Part shown: positions 1 to 6,860 of the stretch, piece after piece
How positions within the stretch are numbered: position 1 is the first letter of the stretch
Layout of the letters: each line of letters begins with the position of its first letter
Source: Cyclobacteriaceae bacterium
Lineage (GTDB): Bacteria > Bacteroidota > Bacteroidia > Cytophagales > Cyclobacteriaceae
DNA length: 16,469 bases
Direction: 5' to 3'
Assembly (NCBI GenBank): GCA_009885605.1
Contig: VFKK01000049.1
Location: 1-16,469, forward strand
The notes under the pieces: model-generated
The model's input: the letters and a program-made list of their open reading frames with translations, nothing else
Told to the model about the DNA's origin: nothing
The model's database searches: none
Translations under genes and position numbers: made by a program

Positions 1-340
1 TGTAGAAAAAATGATCACCCATGTAGAGACCGGCAGTGGTTACGCTCGGGTGGCTGCCATTGTCAAGGATGTAAGATTTCATCAAACCGGGGCCATCGGG
101 GCTTTCAATCTGCAATGCAGCCATGGCGCGGTGAAGTTCCACCGATTTTACTTGCTCAGAGGTGAGGTTTTTGTCCAGCAGTTGGGTGTTGTCAAATAAG
201 CTGGCCGAAAAGAGTTGTTTGTCAAAAAGCTCCAGATTGTGATCCAGAGGAAATTGTGGACTGGTTTGATAGAGGGTAGACTGTGAAAAAGCCTCCATAC
301 TCAGCCCAAGGCCCACAAGGAGCGTCAGGTAATATCTCAT
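1..340 (-). CDS. Exported TPR-like protein, N-terminal part only (runs off left edge)
   Basis: An open frame of 113 codons starts at ATG 340 and continues past base 1, so only the N-terminus is visible. Residues 1-20 form a signal peptide (MRYYLTLLVGLGLSMEAFSQ) with probable cleavage after AFS. The following segment (about residues 33-113) has the amphipathic spacing of helical repeats: an NLELFDKQLFSAS helix, a second helix around VELHRAMAALQIE, and a third ending in GLYMGDHFFY. This pattern resembles the N-terminus of the long (about 1000-residue) exported TPR proteins of Cytophagales, which is a recollection of family style and not a search result. The start lies 16 bp downstream of the holA stop, so the two genes are probably co-transcribed. 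No Shine-Dalgarno sequence precedes the ATG, which is normal for this phylum. The function is unknown; TPR scaffolds usually mediate protein contacts, here presumably in the periplasm. Confidence 0.72.
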   Translation of the reverse strand, partial: MRYYLTLLVGLGLSMEAFSQSTLYQTSPQFPLDHNLELFDKQLFSASLFDNTQLLDKNLTSEQVKSVELHRAMAALQIESPDGPGLMKSYILDNGSHPSVTTAGLYMGDHFFY

Positions 341-356
341 AGTTTGGCTTAGGTAA

Positions 357-1379
357 TCAGTGCAAAATCTTATAAACGAGCTCGCGGAGGTTTTCTGCTT
401 CAGTCATGCTTCCGGAGTCAACTCCTTTGAAACGTAGATCTGCCTCTTTGATGTATCCGAACACATCAATTACCTTGCCCAATTTATAGTTTCGCGCCGC
501 CTCGGAGTACTCTCTGACCACAAATGGCGGGACTCCAAGCAAGCCCGCAAGCTGTTGTTCAGATGCTCCTTTTGCCTGGTGAATGAGCGCTATTCGAGTG
601 AAATAGCTGTACATCAGACTGAAAAGTGGGATTACCGGATGAGCTTTCGGATTCTGAATAAAATAGTGAATGATCTGATTGGCTTTGTTGACATTCCGAA
701 AGCCAATCGCCTTCATAAACTCAAAATTGTTGTAGTCTTTGTTGATGCCAATAAACCGAGAAATATGCTCCGCTGTGATCTTGGTTGGTCCCTGGAAATT
801 GATTAGCATCTTCCCTACCTCGTTGGTCAGAACTTCCAGGTTATTCCCGATCGAATCAGCCAATAGCTGAGCAGCTTTCGGTTCAATGCTATGGCCCAAT
901 TCTTTAATGTACTCGTCTATCCAGGCATTCAGTTTATATTCCGTTACCTTCTCAGATCGCACAAAAACAGCTTTTTTGTCCAGTTCTTTGGTGATCGCAA
1001 GCCGCCCATCGAGTTTTTTATATTTATGGGCAAAAACCAGAATGGTGCTTGGCAGCGGATTCTGGACATAACTGAGCAAAAGCTTTTGCGCTTCTTCTTT
1101 TCCAAAATCAGAAATACTTTGCGCTTCCTTCACTATTACTACCTGGCGCTCCGCCATCATCGGAAATTTCCGCGCATTATTGATGATCAGACCGATCGTA
1201 CTGTCTTTCCCATAAAGCACGATTTGGTTGAATCCTTTCTCGTGCTCTTCAATCGCATTCTTCTCAATGTAGTCTGAAATCTGATCGATAAAGAAAGGTT
1301 CATCCCCCTCCAAAAAGTAAATCGGTGCAAACTTTTTCGCTTTCAGCTCTTTGAGTACGGCTTGGGGTGTTTGGGGCAT
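357..1379 (-). CDS. holA: DNA polymerase III subunit delta
   Basis: The delta subunit of the clamp loader binds and opens the beta sliding clamp so that it can be placed on primed DNA; it works in the cytoplasm with the tau/gamma and delta' subunits. The 340-residue length matches HolA (about 340). The N-terminus carries the family's hallmark after a short helix: IYFLEGDEPFFID at residues 20-32, the degenerate nucleotide-binding-like region of the delta AAA+ fold, which does not hydrolyse ATP. The middle (about residues 140-215) contains the helical lid region with LADSIGNNLEVLTNEVGK, typical of delta, and the C-terminal third is the helical collar domain that holds the clamp-loader ring together. 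It is the first gene of a minus-strand unit, followed after 16 bp by the exported TPR-like protein. The upstream gene (1504) is divergent, so holA must use its own promoter in 1380-1440. Confidence 0.93.
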   Translation of the reverse strand: MPQTPQAVLKELKAKKFAPIYFLEGDEPFFIDQISDYIEKNAIEEHEKGFNQIVLYGKDSTIGLIINNARKFPMMAERQVVIVKEAQSISDFGKEEAQKLLLSYVQNPLPSTILVFAHKYKKLDGRLAITKELDKKAVFVRSEKVTEYKLNAWIDEYIKELGHSIEPKAAQLLADSIGNNLEVLTNEVGKMLINFQGPTKITAEHISRFIGINKDYNNFEFMKAIGFRNVNKANQIIHYFIQNPKAHPVIPLFSLMYSYFTRIALIHQAKGASEQQLAGLLGVPPFVVREYSEAARNYKLGKVIDVFGYIKEADLRFKGVDSGSMTEAENLRELVYKILH

Positions 1380-1403
1380 GGATGGATAGAAATCTTACTG
1401 GGT

Positions 1404-1438
1404 TAAAGATAATAGCGAGAGCGGAAAGCCTGCAAAAA
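1404..1438 (-). promoter_or_regulatory. Possible holA promoter
   Basis: Read on the minus strand, TTTTTG (1438-1433) is followed after 21 bp by TATCTTTA (1411-1404). This resembles the Bacteroidetes sigma-factor consensus TTTG...TAnnTTTG but lacks the final G of the -7 box. It sits 25 bp upstream of the holA ATG, a sensible distance. The match is weak, so this is a tentative call. Confidence 0.3.
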
Positions 1439-1452
1439 GCAATGAAAGATTA

Positions 1453-1481
1453 TTTGGTAAACTATTCAGGGCTTACCTTTG
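1453..1481 (+). promoter_or_regulatory. Bacteroidetes-type promoter of the cytoplasmic TPR gene
   Basis: TTTG at 1453-1456 (the -33 box) is separated by 17 bp from TACCTTTG at 1474-1481, an exact match to the TAnnTTTG -7 box. Transcription would begin near 1488, leaving a leader of about 15 bases before the ATG at 1504. Both boxes match the published Bacteroidetes consensus and the site lies directly upstream of the only plus-strand gene here, which makes this the best promoter in the window. Confidence 0.6.
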
Positions 1482-1503
1482 TAGTATTAAGAAATAAAAG
1501 AAG

Positions 1504-2196
1504 ATGAGCTTGGAAAAGGGAATTGAATTGTACAAAACGGGCGAGTTCGAAGAGGCATTAAAATGCTTCAATAAACTTATAGACTTAAAGTCCGGCGATA
1601 CAGAACTACACTTATACCGTGGCCGGATTTTGTCCAGATTGGGAAAAACCGAGTTAGCACTGGAAGATTTTGAGCTGATTTCAACATTGGAACCCTACAA
1701 TACCGATTTTATGAGCGACCGTGCCGTGGTCCTTCATTTACTAAAAAGAGACGAGGAGGCGCTTTTAGAATTTGATAGGGCAGTCAATCTTGATCCTAGA
1801 AATCCGTACAGATATAGCAGTCGGGCATTTTTCAAGGACAGAATCGGAGACCTAAAAGGGTCCATTGAAGATTATGAAATAGCGATCCAACTGGATCCGG
1901 AAGATGCTGTCGCCTACAACAACAAAGGAATCGTCGAAGATAAGCTTGGCTACCAGGTTAAAGCCAAAAAGAGTTTTGAGGAGGCGGATAAGTTAGTAGG
2001 CTATACTCCTGCGAAAACAAATTCATCTGATTTGCCTATTGAAAATCCTGTCCCAAATTTCATTTCTGAAGACAAGGCTGAAAAGATGAATTTGAATCAT
2101 TTTTTTAAAATTCTGAATTCAGTCTTTACTAATCCAAAGGCCAGAACGGAATTTACAAGATTTATTAAAACCTTCTTTTCAGGAAAGAAAGACTAG
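1504..2196 (+). CDS. Cytoplasmic TPR protein
   Basis: A 230-residue protein without signal peptide or membrane segment, so it should be cytoplasmic. Four to five tetratricopeptide repeats fill residues 2-165 in roughly 34-residue steps (about 2-31, 35-66, 69-100, 103-134, 137-165). Each shows the A/G...Y...G...A...F pattern, and repeats end in DP-type turns (LDPRNP, LDPEDA). A linker of about 30 residues rich in S, N and P follows. The last 45 residues form a separate basic and aromatic segment containing HFFKILNSVF and FIKTFFSG, which could be an amphipathic or partner-binding helix. Such proteins are docking scaffolds and no partner can be named from sequence. The gene has its own promoter at 1453-1481. 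Its TAG stop lies in CTAG, shared with the convergent stress-protein gene. Confidence 0.85.
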   Translation: MSLEKGIELYKTGEFEEALKCFNKLIDLKSGDTELHLYRGRILSRLGKTELALEDFELISTLEPYNTDFMSDRAVVLHLLKRDEEALLEFDRAVNLDPRNPYRYSSRAFFKDRIGDLKGSIEDYEIAIQLDPEDAVAYNNKGIVEDKLGYQVKAKKSFEEADKLVGYTPAKTNSSDLPIENPVPNFISEDKAEKMNLNHFFKILNSVFTNPKARTEFTRFIKTFFSGKKD

Positions 2197-3035
2197 AATG
2201 ATTTGATTACCCAAAGTGGCTTACTGATGAAATAAGCCATTTTCTTGGAAAGGTTTTTTGAGAAAATCAGATCAAAAAATGTTTTTTTTCTACTCAACAT
2301 GATCAACATATCGCCTTTGGAAGTTGTGAGGTAGCTTTCTAATCCCAGAGCAAGGTCGTCCCTGAACGATTTTAATACAAAATTTACCTTATCGTATCTG
2401 ATGAAAGGAGTAATCTCATCAATCATAACCTGATGAAGAGTTTTGTCGATAGTCTTGTGGGTTGAACTTATATGGACAAGGTCAATCTCAGAATCGAAAA
2501 AACCAGCCAATTCTACAATTTTTTGAATCGCAAGTTTATCTTCTTCCAGGTAGTCGCTGGCGTAAATAAGTTTTCTGGGAGTTTTGAAAAACACTTTTCT
2601 TGGCACTACCAACACGTCGATTTTTGATTCCTGAACGATTTGACTGGCTCTTGAACCTATGATATTTTCCCTCAATTCATTCATCCCTTCTGTACCGATC
2701 ACAATGAGATCAGCTTTCTTCAGATCAGCAAATGCCAAGGTCGAAGCCACTATGTTTCCATCCTGAAAATCAATTTCACAAGACTTCAATCCCTTGGGAA
2801 TACTTTCGGTCTCAACAGCTTTTTGAAGACTTTGCATCTTCTCCTTCACAAATTCTGCCTGATGTTTGGCATTTACATCGAGTGGGGAGAGCTTCAAGTA
2901 ATCGTGGGTATTCAACACATGAAAAAGAATCAAATCGGCTTGGTATTTCTCACCGATTCGACTCGCGTATTCGATTGCATTCAAAGAGCACTCTGAAAAA
3001 TCAATCGGGCAAAGAATTTTGAACGAGTTTTCCAT
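2193..3035 (-). CDS. Tandem universal stress protein (UspA family)
   Basis: A 280-residue protein made of two Usp domains in tandem, a common Bacteroidetes arrangement. Domain 1 (residues 5-147) begins with ILCPIDFSECSLNAIEYA and carries the complete ATP-binding signature G-2x-G-9x-G-S at G114, G117, G127 and S128, then ends in VLVVPR. Domain 2 (about 154-280) begins KLIYASDYLEED and ends KPLWVIKSF, but the equivalent glycine loop is replaced by LSRKKTFFDLIFSKNLSKK, which has no GxxG. Domain 2 probably cannot bind ATP in the standard way. Usp proteins are cytoplasmic and generally raise tolerance to starvation or other stress; the exact reaction is unclear. It lies 11 bp downstream of a D-2-hydroxyacid dehydrogenase on the same strand, so the two are likely co-transcribed. 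Its TAG stop overlaps that of the convergent TPR gene. Confidence 0.9.
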   Translation of the reverse strand: MENSFKILCPIDFSECSLNAIEYASRIGEKYQADLILFHVLNTHDYLKLSPLDVNAKHQAEFVKEKMQSLQKAVETESIPKGLKSCEIDFQDGNIVASTLAFADLKKADLIVIGTEGMNELRENIIGSRASQIVQESKIDVLVVPRKVFFKTPRKLIYASDYLEEDKLAIQKIVELAGFFDSEIDLVHISSTHKTIDKTLHQVMIDEITPFIRYDKVNFVLKSFRDDLALGLESYLTTSKGDMLIMLSRKKTFFDLIFSKNLSKKMAYFISKPLWVIKSF

Positions 3036-3046
3036 TGCTAAAAGTT

Positions 3047-3967
3047 TTAATATCCTCTGGATCGGTTAACATAATTAAGTAAAGGCCTCTTAGACCTTAT
3101 CCGATTAATATTATCTAAAATCTGAGGTGCGGCCGCTCTTGGATTGGTCACACTTGCAATATGCGGAGTGAGCATGATTCTCCTGTCCCCCCAAAACGCA
3201 TGTTCAGGAAGTAAAGGTTCCTTTCGATAGACATCCAGCAATGCTCCTGAGAGGTATCCATTATCCAAAGCCTGAGTCAAATCTTCTTCTACCAGATGTT
3301 TCCCCCTTGCCACATTGATCAGATAGGTACCGGGTTTACATTGTTTAAACAGCTCAAGATTCAGGATGCTTTCGGTTTCCGGGGTCAGCGGAAGCAAGCA
3401 AACCAGGACATTAACTTCAGCAAGGAATTTCCCCAGCTGCGATTTAGAATAATACGGATATTCGGAATCGTTCTTTTCCGAGAAGCCAAAGCCTACCACT
3501 GGAAATCCTATAAAACTGAGCTTTTCCAGCACATCTCCCCCCAAGGCACCAACTCCCATAACCCCTATTTTCACCTCAATCTCAGGATCAGACATGTCCC
3601 AGATTTTCTTTTCCTGATTTTCCTGGAAATGAGTAAGTCTGCGGTGAAAATTCAGAACGCCCATGATCACATAATTGGTCATAGAGAAGGTCAGTTTTTC
3701 ATCCACAATCCGAACAATCGGAAGGTCAGCAGAAATTGTCTGATCCGTCAAAATATGATCCACTCCAGCACCCATGGAACTGATCAATTTGAGATTTGGG
3801 AAGGTCGAAAGAATGCCAGGCGGGTGTTGCCAAACCAAGGCAACTTCGACTTCTTCAGGTTCTTTGATCTCCGGGTAAACCTGAATTTTAAGATCAGGAT
3901 CCAATTCACGAATAACTTGAATCCATGAATCAGGGTTTTTTCCGGGGCAAATAATTGCTAAACTCAT
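3047..3967 (-). CDS. D-2-hydroxyacid dehydrogenase, glyoxylate/hydroxypyruvate reductase A type
   Basis: A 306-residue NAD(P)-dependent enzyme of the D-isomer 2-hydroxyacid dehydrogenase family. The length and the start (LAIICPGKNPDSWIQVIREL) resemble GhrA (about 312 residues), which reduces glyoxylate and hydroxypyruvate with NADPH. The dinucleotide fold has GVGALG at G138/G140/G143. The catalytic triad is present: R221 in NVARGKHLVEED, E250 in LLDVYRKEPL and H269 in LTPHIAS. The substrate-binding N-terminal domain contains SSMGAGVDHIL (63-73), the usual hydroxyacid contact loop. The substrate is inferred from subfamily resemblance; a related 2-oxoacid is equally possible. The protein is cytoplasmic. 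It heads a probable two-gene unit with the universal stress protein 11 bp downstream, and is divergent from the DUF2911 gene across 181 bp in which I see no convincing promoter for either gene. Confidence 0.88.
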   Translation of the reverse strand: MSLAIICPGKNPDSWIQVIRELDPDLKIQVYPEIKEPEEVEVALVWQHPPGILSTFPNLKLISSMGAGVDHILTDQTISADLPIVRIVDEKLTFSMTNYVIMGVLNFHRRLTHFQENQEKKIWDMSDPEIEVKIGVMGVGALGGDVLEKLSFIGFPVVGFGFSEKNDSEYPYYSKSQLGKFLAEVNVLVCLLPLTPETESILNLELFKQCKPGTYLINVARGKHLVEEDLTQALDNGYLSGALLDVYRKEPLLPEHAFWGDRRIMLTPHIASVTNPRAAAPQILDNINRIRSKRPLLNYVNRSRGY

Positions 3968-4148
3968 TTGAAAAGAAAATTTTAAATTGAAATAGCCGAA
4001 AAACTTCGAACAGTCTATTTCCTCTTAAATAAAAGGAACCTTTTGATTCACAAAAATGCATTAAAAAACCCCAAATTGCAGGTGATTCCTGAACTATCAT
4101 AGATTTTTTGGGATTGTAATTGAAATTTAAAGAAACAGAAAAATCCAA

Positions 4149-4997
4149 ATGAAACAGAAATTCACATTTACCCTGGCAATCTTATTGATGGCAGGCATGA
4201 CCGCTTTTGCACAGCAAATCCAAATGCCCCAAGCTTCGCCTTCTGCGAAAATCGCACAAAAGGTAGGTCTCACAGACGTGACTGTTGACTACAGCAGACC
4301 AAGTACAAAAGGGAGAAAGATCTTTGGAGAGTTGGTCCCTTTTGGTGAAGTATGGAGAACTGGTGCCAATGGGGCAACCATCATTTCTTTTTCTACCGAT
4401 GTAGAGATTGATGGCAAGAAAGTTCCCCAAGGACAGTACGCAATCTATTCCATTCCCGGAAAATCTGAGTGGACAATCATTCTTTCAAAGGACACCAAAC
4501 TGTGGGGAACAATCGGATATGATCCTAAAAATGATCTGATGAGATTTCAGGTCGAGCTAAATAAGTTGAGCAGAGTATATGAGACCTTTGAAATCAGCTT
4601 TAATAATATGACCGATACAGGTGCTGATTTATCAATCAAATGGGATCAGACCAGAATCGATTTTCGGATCGTCACTCAGGTTGATGCAATTGTGATGGCT
4701 CAAATCAAGGAATTGGTCCTTGATAAAAACGCCACCGACGCGACTTTGCTTTACTCAGCGGCCAATTATTACTTCACCAATCAGAAGGATATTCCTTTAG
4801 CATACACCTGGATTACCAAATCTGTGGAAAGTGATCCAAAATACTGGACAGTTCACCTTAAAGCTAAAATTGAATTGGCTCTCGGAATGAAAACAGAAGC
4901 ATTGGAATCTGCCAAAAGATCAAAAGAGTTGGCAATTGAAGCTAAAAATCCGGATTACGTCAGTCTGAACGACAGATTGATCAAGTCCATCAGGTAA
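4149..4997 (+). CDS. Exported DUF2911 protein with C-terminal TPR-like segment
   Basis: A 282-residue protein with a clear signal peptide (residues 1-21, cleavage likely in TAFA-Q), so periplasmic or surface-exposed. Residues about 32-178 form a DUF2911 domain: the conserved block runs from YSRPSTKGRKIFGELV (48-63) into PFGEVWRTGAN (64-74), followed by a beta-rich section with KVPQGQYAIYSIP (91-103) and EWTIIL. The last 90 residues (about 193-282) are helical with TPR-like spacing: YSAANYYFTN, AYTWITKSVESDP, LKAKIELALGMKTEALESAKRS. DUF2911 proteins are abundant in Bacteroidetes and have no established biochemical role. The gene is alone on the plus strand, divergent from the hydroxyacid dehydrogenase, and ends 4 bp before a strong terminator. 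Confidence 0.88.
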   Translation: MKQKFTFTLAILLMAGMTAFAQQIQMPQASPSAKIAQKVGLTDVTVDYSRPSTKGRKIFGELVPFGEVWRTGANGATIISFSTDVEIDGKKVPQGQYAIYSIPGKSEWTIILSKDTKLWGTIGYDPKNDLMRFQVELNKLSRVYETFEISFNNMTDTGADLSIKWDQTRIDFRIVTQVDAIVMAQIKELVLDKNATDATLLYSAANYYFTNQKDIPLAYTWITKSVESDPKYWTVHLKAKIELALGMKTEALESAKRSKELAIEAKNPDYVSLNDRLIKSIR

Positions 4998-5001
4998 TTG
5001 C

Positions 5002-5029
5002 AAAATGCCTCCCAAGCGGGAGGCATTTT
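5002..5029 (+). terminator. Rho-independent terminator after the DUF2911 gene
   Basis: A 12-bp perfect stem (5002-5013 with 5018-5029, core ATGCCTCCC/GGGAGGCAT) closes a 4-base loop AAGC. The right arm runs into a T tract that continues to 5033. It lies just after the stop at 4997. On the minus strand the hairpin is followed by only four Ts, so it may also end the convergent symporter transcript (stop at 5053), less efficiently. Confidence 0.9.
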
Positions 5030-5052
5030 TTTTATTCTACTTTTAAATTCTC

Positions 5053-6756
5053 TTACTTTTTAAAGAACAACTGAAGAATTGCACCCAATGCCATCACAAA
5101 CAAACATCCGATGGCATTGTACCAAAGAAATCCGATGTCCCATACAAATCCGAAAAGTCCGACTCCATTTTTCCAATGGACGACAAGAATCAGGAGTTGG
5201 GAAGCCAGAGCCGCAATGAAAACTGCTCTTCCTTTCACCCATTTCATAAAAAATCCCACCAGGAAAATCCCGAGAATTGTACCGTAAAAAAGTGAACCAA
5301 GCAGGTTAACAGCCTGTATCAAATTTTCAAAAAGAGAAGCATAGGTTGCAAAAAGAATTGCGCCCAGACCCCAGAATGCAGTAAAGAACTTTGACGAAAG
5401 CACATAATGCTTTTCAGACGCATTTTTATTGATGGAGCGCTTGTAAAGGTCAACTGTACTCGTGGTTCCAAGGGCGTTAAGTTCTGAAGAGGAAGAAGAC
5501 ATTGCAGCAGCAAAAATCACAGCGAACAACAAGCCGATAACTCCTTCAGGCAAGTGATCCATCACGAATCTCATAAAGATGTAGTCGGTGTCCCTCGTTT
5601 CCGCCAAAGGATCATTTGTGACAATTAACTCCTTCACTTCGTCTCTTATAGTTCCTTGTTCAGTCTTAAGGTCTTTCAGATTTTCCCGAATAGAAGTTTC
5701 CCGGGTTTCGTCTTTTTGATCTATTGCTTCCAATAATTGCAAATAGGAGGTTTTGCTCTCTTCGAAATTTCGGGTATAATCTTTTTCCAACACCTCATAT
5801 TCCCCGGCATATTCACTTTGCTTGAGATTGTCGGTATGAATTTTATTGAAAATTACCGGGGGTTGATAAAACTGGTAAAAGACAAAGACCATCACCCCGA
5901 TGAAAAGAATCACAAACTGCATCGGGATTTTTAAAAATCCATTCATGATGAGTCCCATTCTGCTTTGGGTAAGTGTCTGACCGGAAAGGTAGCGCTGCAC
6001 CTGACTTTGATCTGTACCAAAATAGGAAAGGAATAAGAACACGGCAGCAGTCATCCCTGACCAGACATTATATCGATCAGCCAGATCAAATTCAAAGCTG
6101 ACAATATTAAGTTTCTCCATTTTTCCGGCTACATGCAAAGCCTCCTGAAATGAAATTGGGAGCATTTGGATCACAATAATTCCTGCCAGTAACATCCCTC
6201 CCATCATGACAGCCATCTGCTGCTTTTGAGTGATTGAGACGGCCTCTGTTCCTCCGGAAACAGTGTAGGCTATCACAATCATTCCTATGAAAATATTGGT
6301 CAGGGTCAGATTCCATCCCAACAAAGTGGAAAGAATAATTGCGGGCGCGTAAATCGTAATACCCGCTGCCAAACCTCTTTGAATGATAAAAAGCAAAGCA
6401 GCCAATGTTCTGGTTTTCAAATCAAATCGATTCTCCAGAAACTCATATGCTGTGTAAACTTTCAGTTTGTAATAAATCGGAATGAATACAATCGATATGA
6501 TAATCATTGCCAAAGGCAAGCCGAAATAGAATTGGATAAACCTCATTCCATCCTCATAGGCTTGTCCGGGAGTACTCAGAAATGTAATCGCTGAGGCCTG
6601 AGTTGCCATAATAGACAGACCGATAGTCCACCAATTGTCCGAATTATTGCCTCTCAGATATGAATCAAGGCTCTTCTGCCCCAATGTTTTGTAGATGCCG
6701 TAAACTGCAATAAGCAGCATCGTACCAAATAGTACAACCCAATCAAGCGTACTCAT
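5053..6756 (-). CDS. Sodium:solute symporter (SSF family) with a charged soluble insert
   Basis: A 567-residue inner-membrane transporter of the solute:sodium symporter family, which uses the sodium gradient to import sugars, amino acids or other small solutes. About 13 hydrophobic segments are visible. Family marks include the early loop GLSIMATQASAITFLSTPGQ (46-65), SYFGTDQSQVQRYLSG (244-259) and AAAMSSSSSELNALGTTS (417-434). The serine-rich stretch in the last matches the sodium-site region of the family. Residues about 303-390 are a hydrophilic, highly charged helical insert, probably coiled coil, between two membrane segments; by analogy with the SSF fold it should face the periplasm. 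The substrate cannot be read from sequence. The ATG lies inside the stop of the upstream 34-residue ORF (ATGA overlap), implying coupled translation. The gene is last in a minus-strand cluster behind a PIG-L deacetylase. Confidence 0.9.
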   Translation of the reverse strand: MSTLDWVVLFGTMLLIAVYGIYKTLGQKSLDSYLRGNNSDNWWTIGLSIMATQASAITFLSTPGQAYEDGMRFIQFYFGLPLAMIIISIVFIPIYYKLKVYTAYEFLENRFDLKTRTLAALLFIIQRGLAAGITIYAPAIILSTLLGWNLTLTNIFIGMIVIAYTVSGGTEAVSITQKQQMAVMMGGMLLAGIIVIQMLPISFQEALHVAGKMEKLNIVSFEFDLADRYNVWSGMTAAVFLFLSYFGTDQSQVQRYLSGQTLTQSRMGLIMNGFLKIPMQFVILFIGVMVFVFYQFYQPPVIFNKIHTDNLKQSEYAGEYEVLEKDYTRNFEESKTSYLQLLEAIDQKDETRETSIRENLKDLKTEQGTIRDEVKELIVTNDPLAETRDTDYIFMRFVMDHLPEGVIGLLFAVIFAAAMSSSSSELNALGTTSTVDLYKRSINKNASEKHYVLSSKFFTAFWGLGAILFATYASLFENLIQAVNLLGSLFYGTILGIFLVGFFMKWVKGRAVFIAALASQLLILVVHWKNGVGLFGFVWDIGFLWYNAIGCLFVMALGAILQLFFKK

Positions 6757-6857
6757 GAGTATGCTACCATTAACCAGTAAAACAGGATAATCATCAGAAC
6801 TAAACTACCGAGCAGTCCTGCATACAAATATTTCCAACGGATAGGTTTCTTTTCCAA
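6753..6857 (-). CDS. 34-residue single-span membrane protein, candidate symporter accessory subunit
   Basis: A short frame not normally called, starting with TTG at 6857 and ending TGA at 6753. With the TTG read as Met, the product begins MEKKPIRWKYLYAG, then has a hydrophobic span from about residue 13 to 32 (core LLGSLVLMIILFYWLMVA) and ends YS. A basic N-terminus ahead of a single span predicts the N-terminus in the cytoplasm. The start follows the deacetylase stop after only 3 bp (GTT), and the TGA overlaps the symporter ATG by 4 bp, so all three genes are tightly packed. No other start codon in this frame would keep the span. Small hydrophobic partners encoded beside SSF transporters are known in other bacteria, which suggests a small subunit or stabiliser. 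That role is inferred from position and topology. It could also be a translational coupler whose peptide has no function. Confidence 0.68.
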   Translation of the reverse strand: MEKKPIRWKYLYAGLLGSLVLMIILFYWLMVAYS

Positions 6858-6860
6858 AAC

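Noticed and set aside
891..1277. 128-residue plus-strand frame opposite holA
   Set aside because: It lies wholly antisense to a well-supported gene, has no promoter or family features, and its composition follows from the holA codons.
3930..4148. 72-residue minus-strand frame across the dehydrogenase/DUF2911 intergenic region
   Set aside because: It overlaps the start of the dehydrogenase in another frame, is rich in F, N and K as AT-rich spacer DNA would be, and shows no motif.
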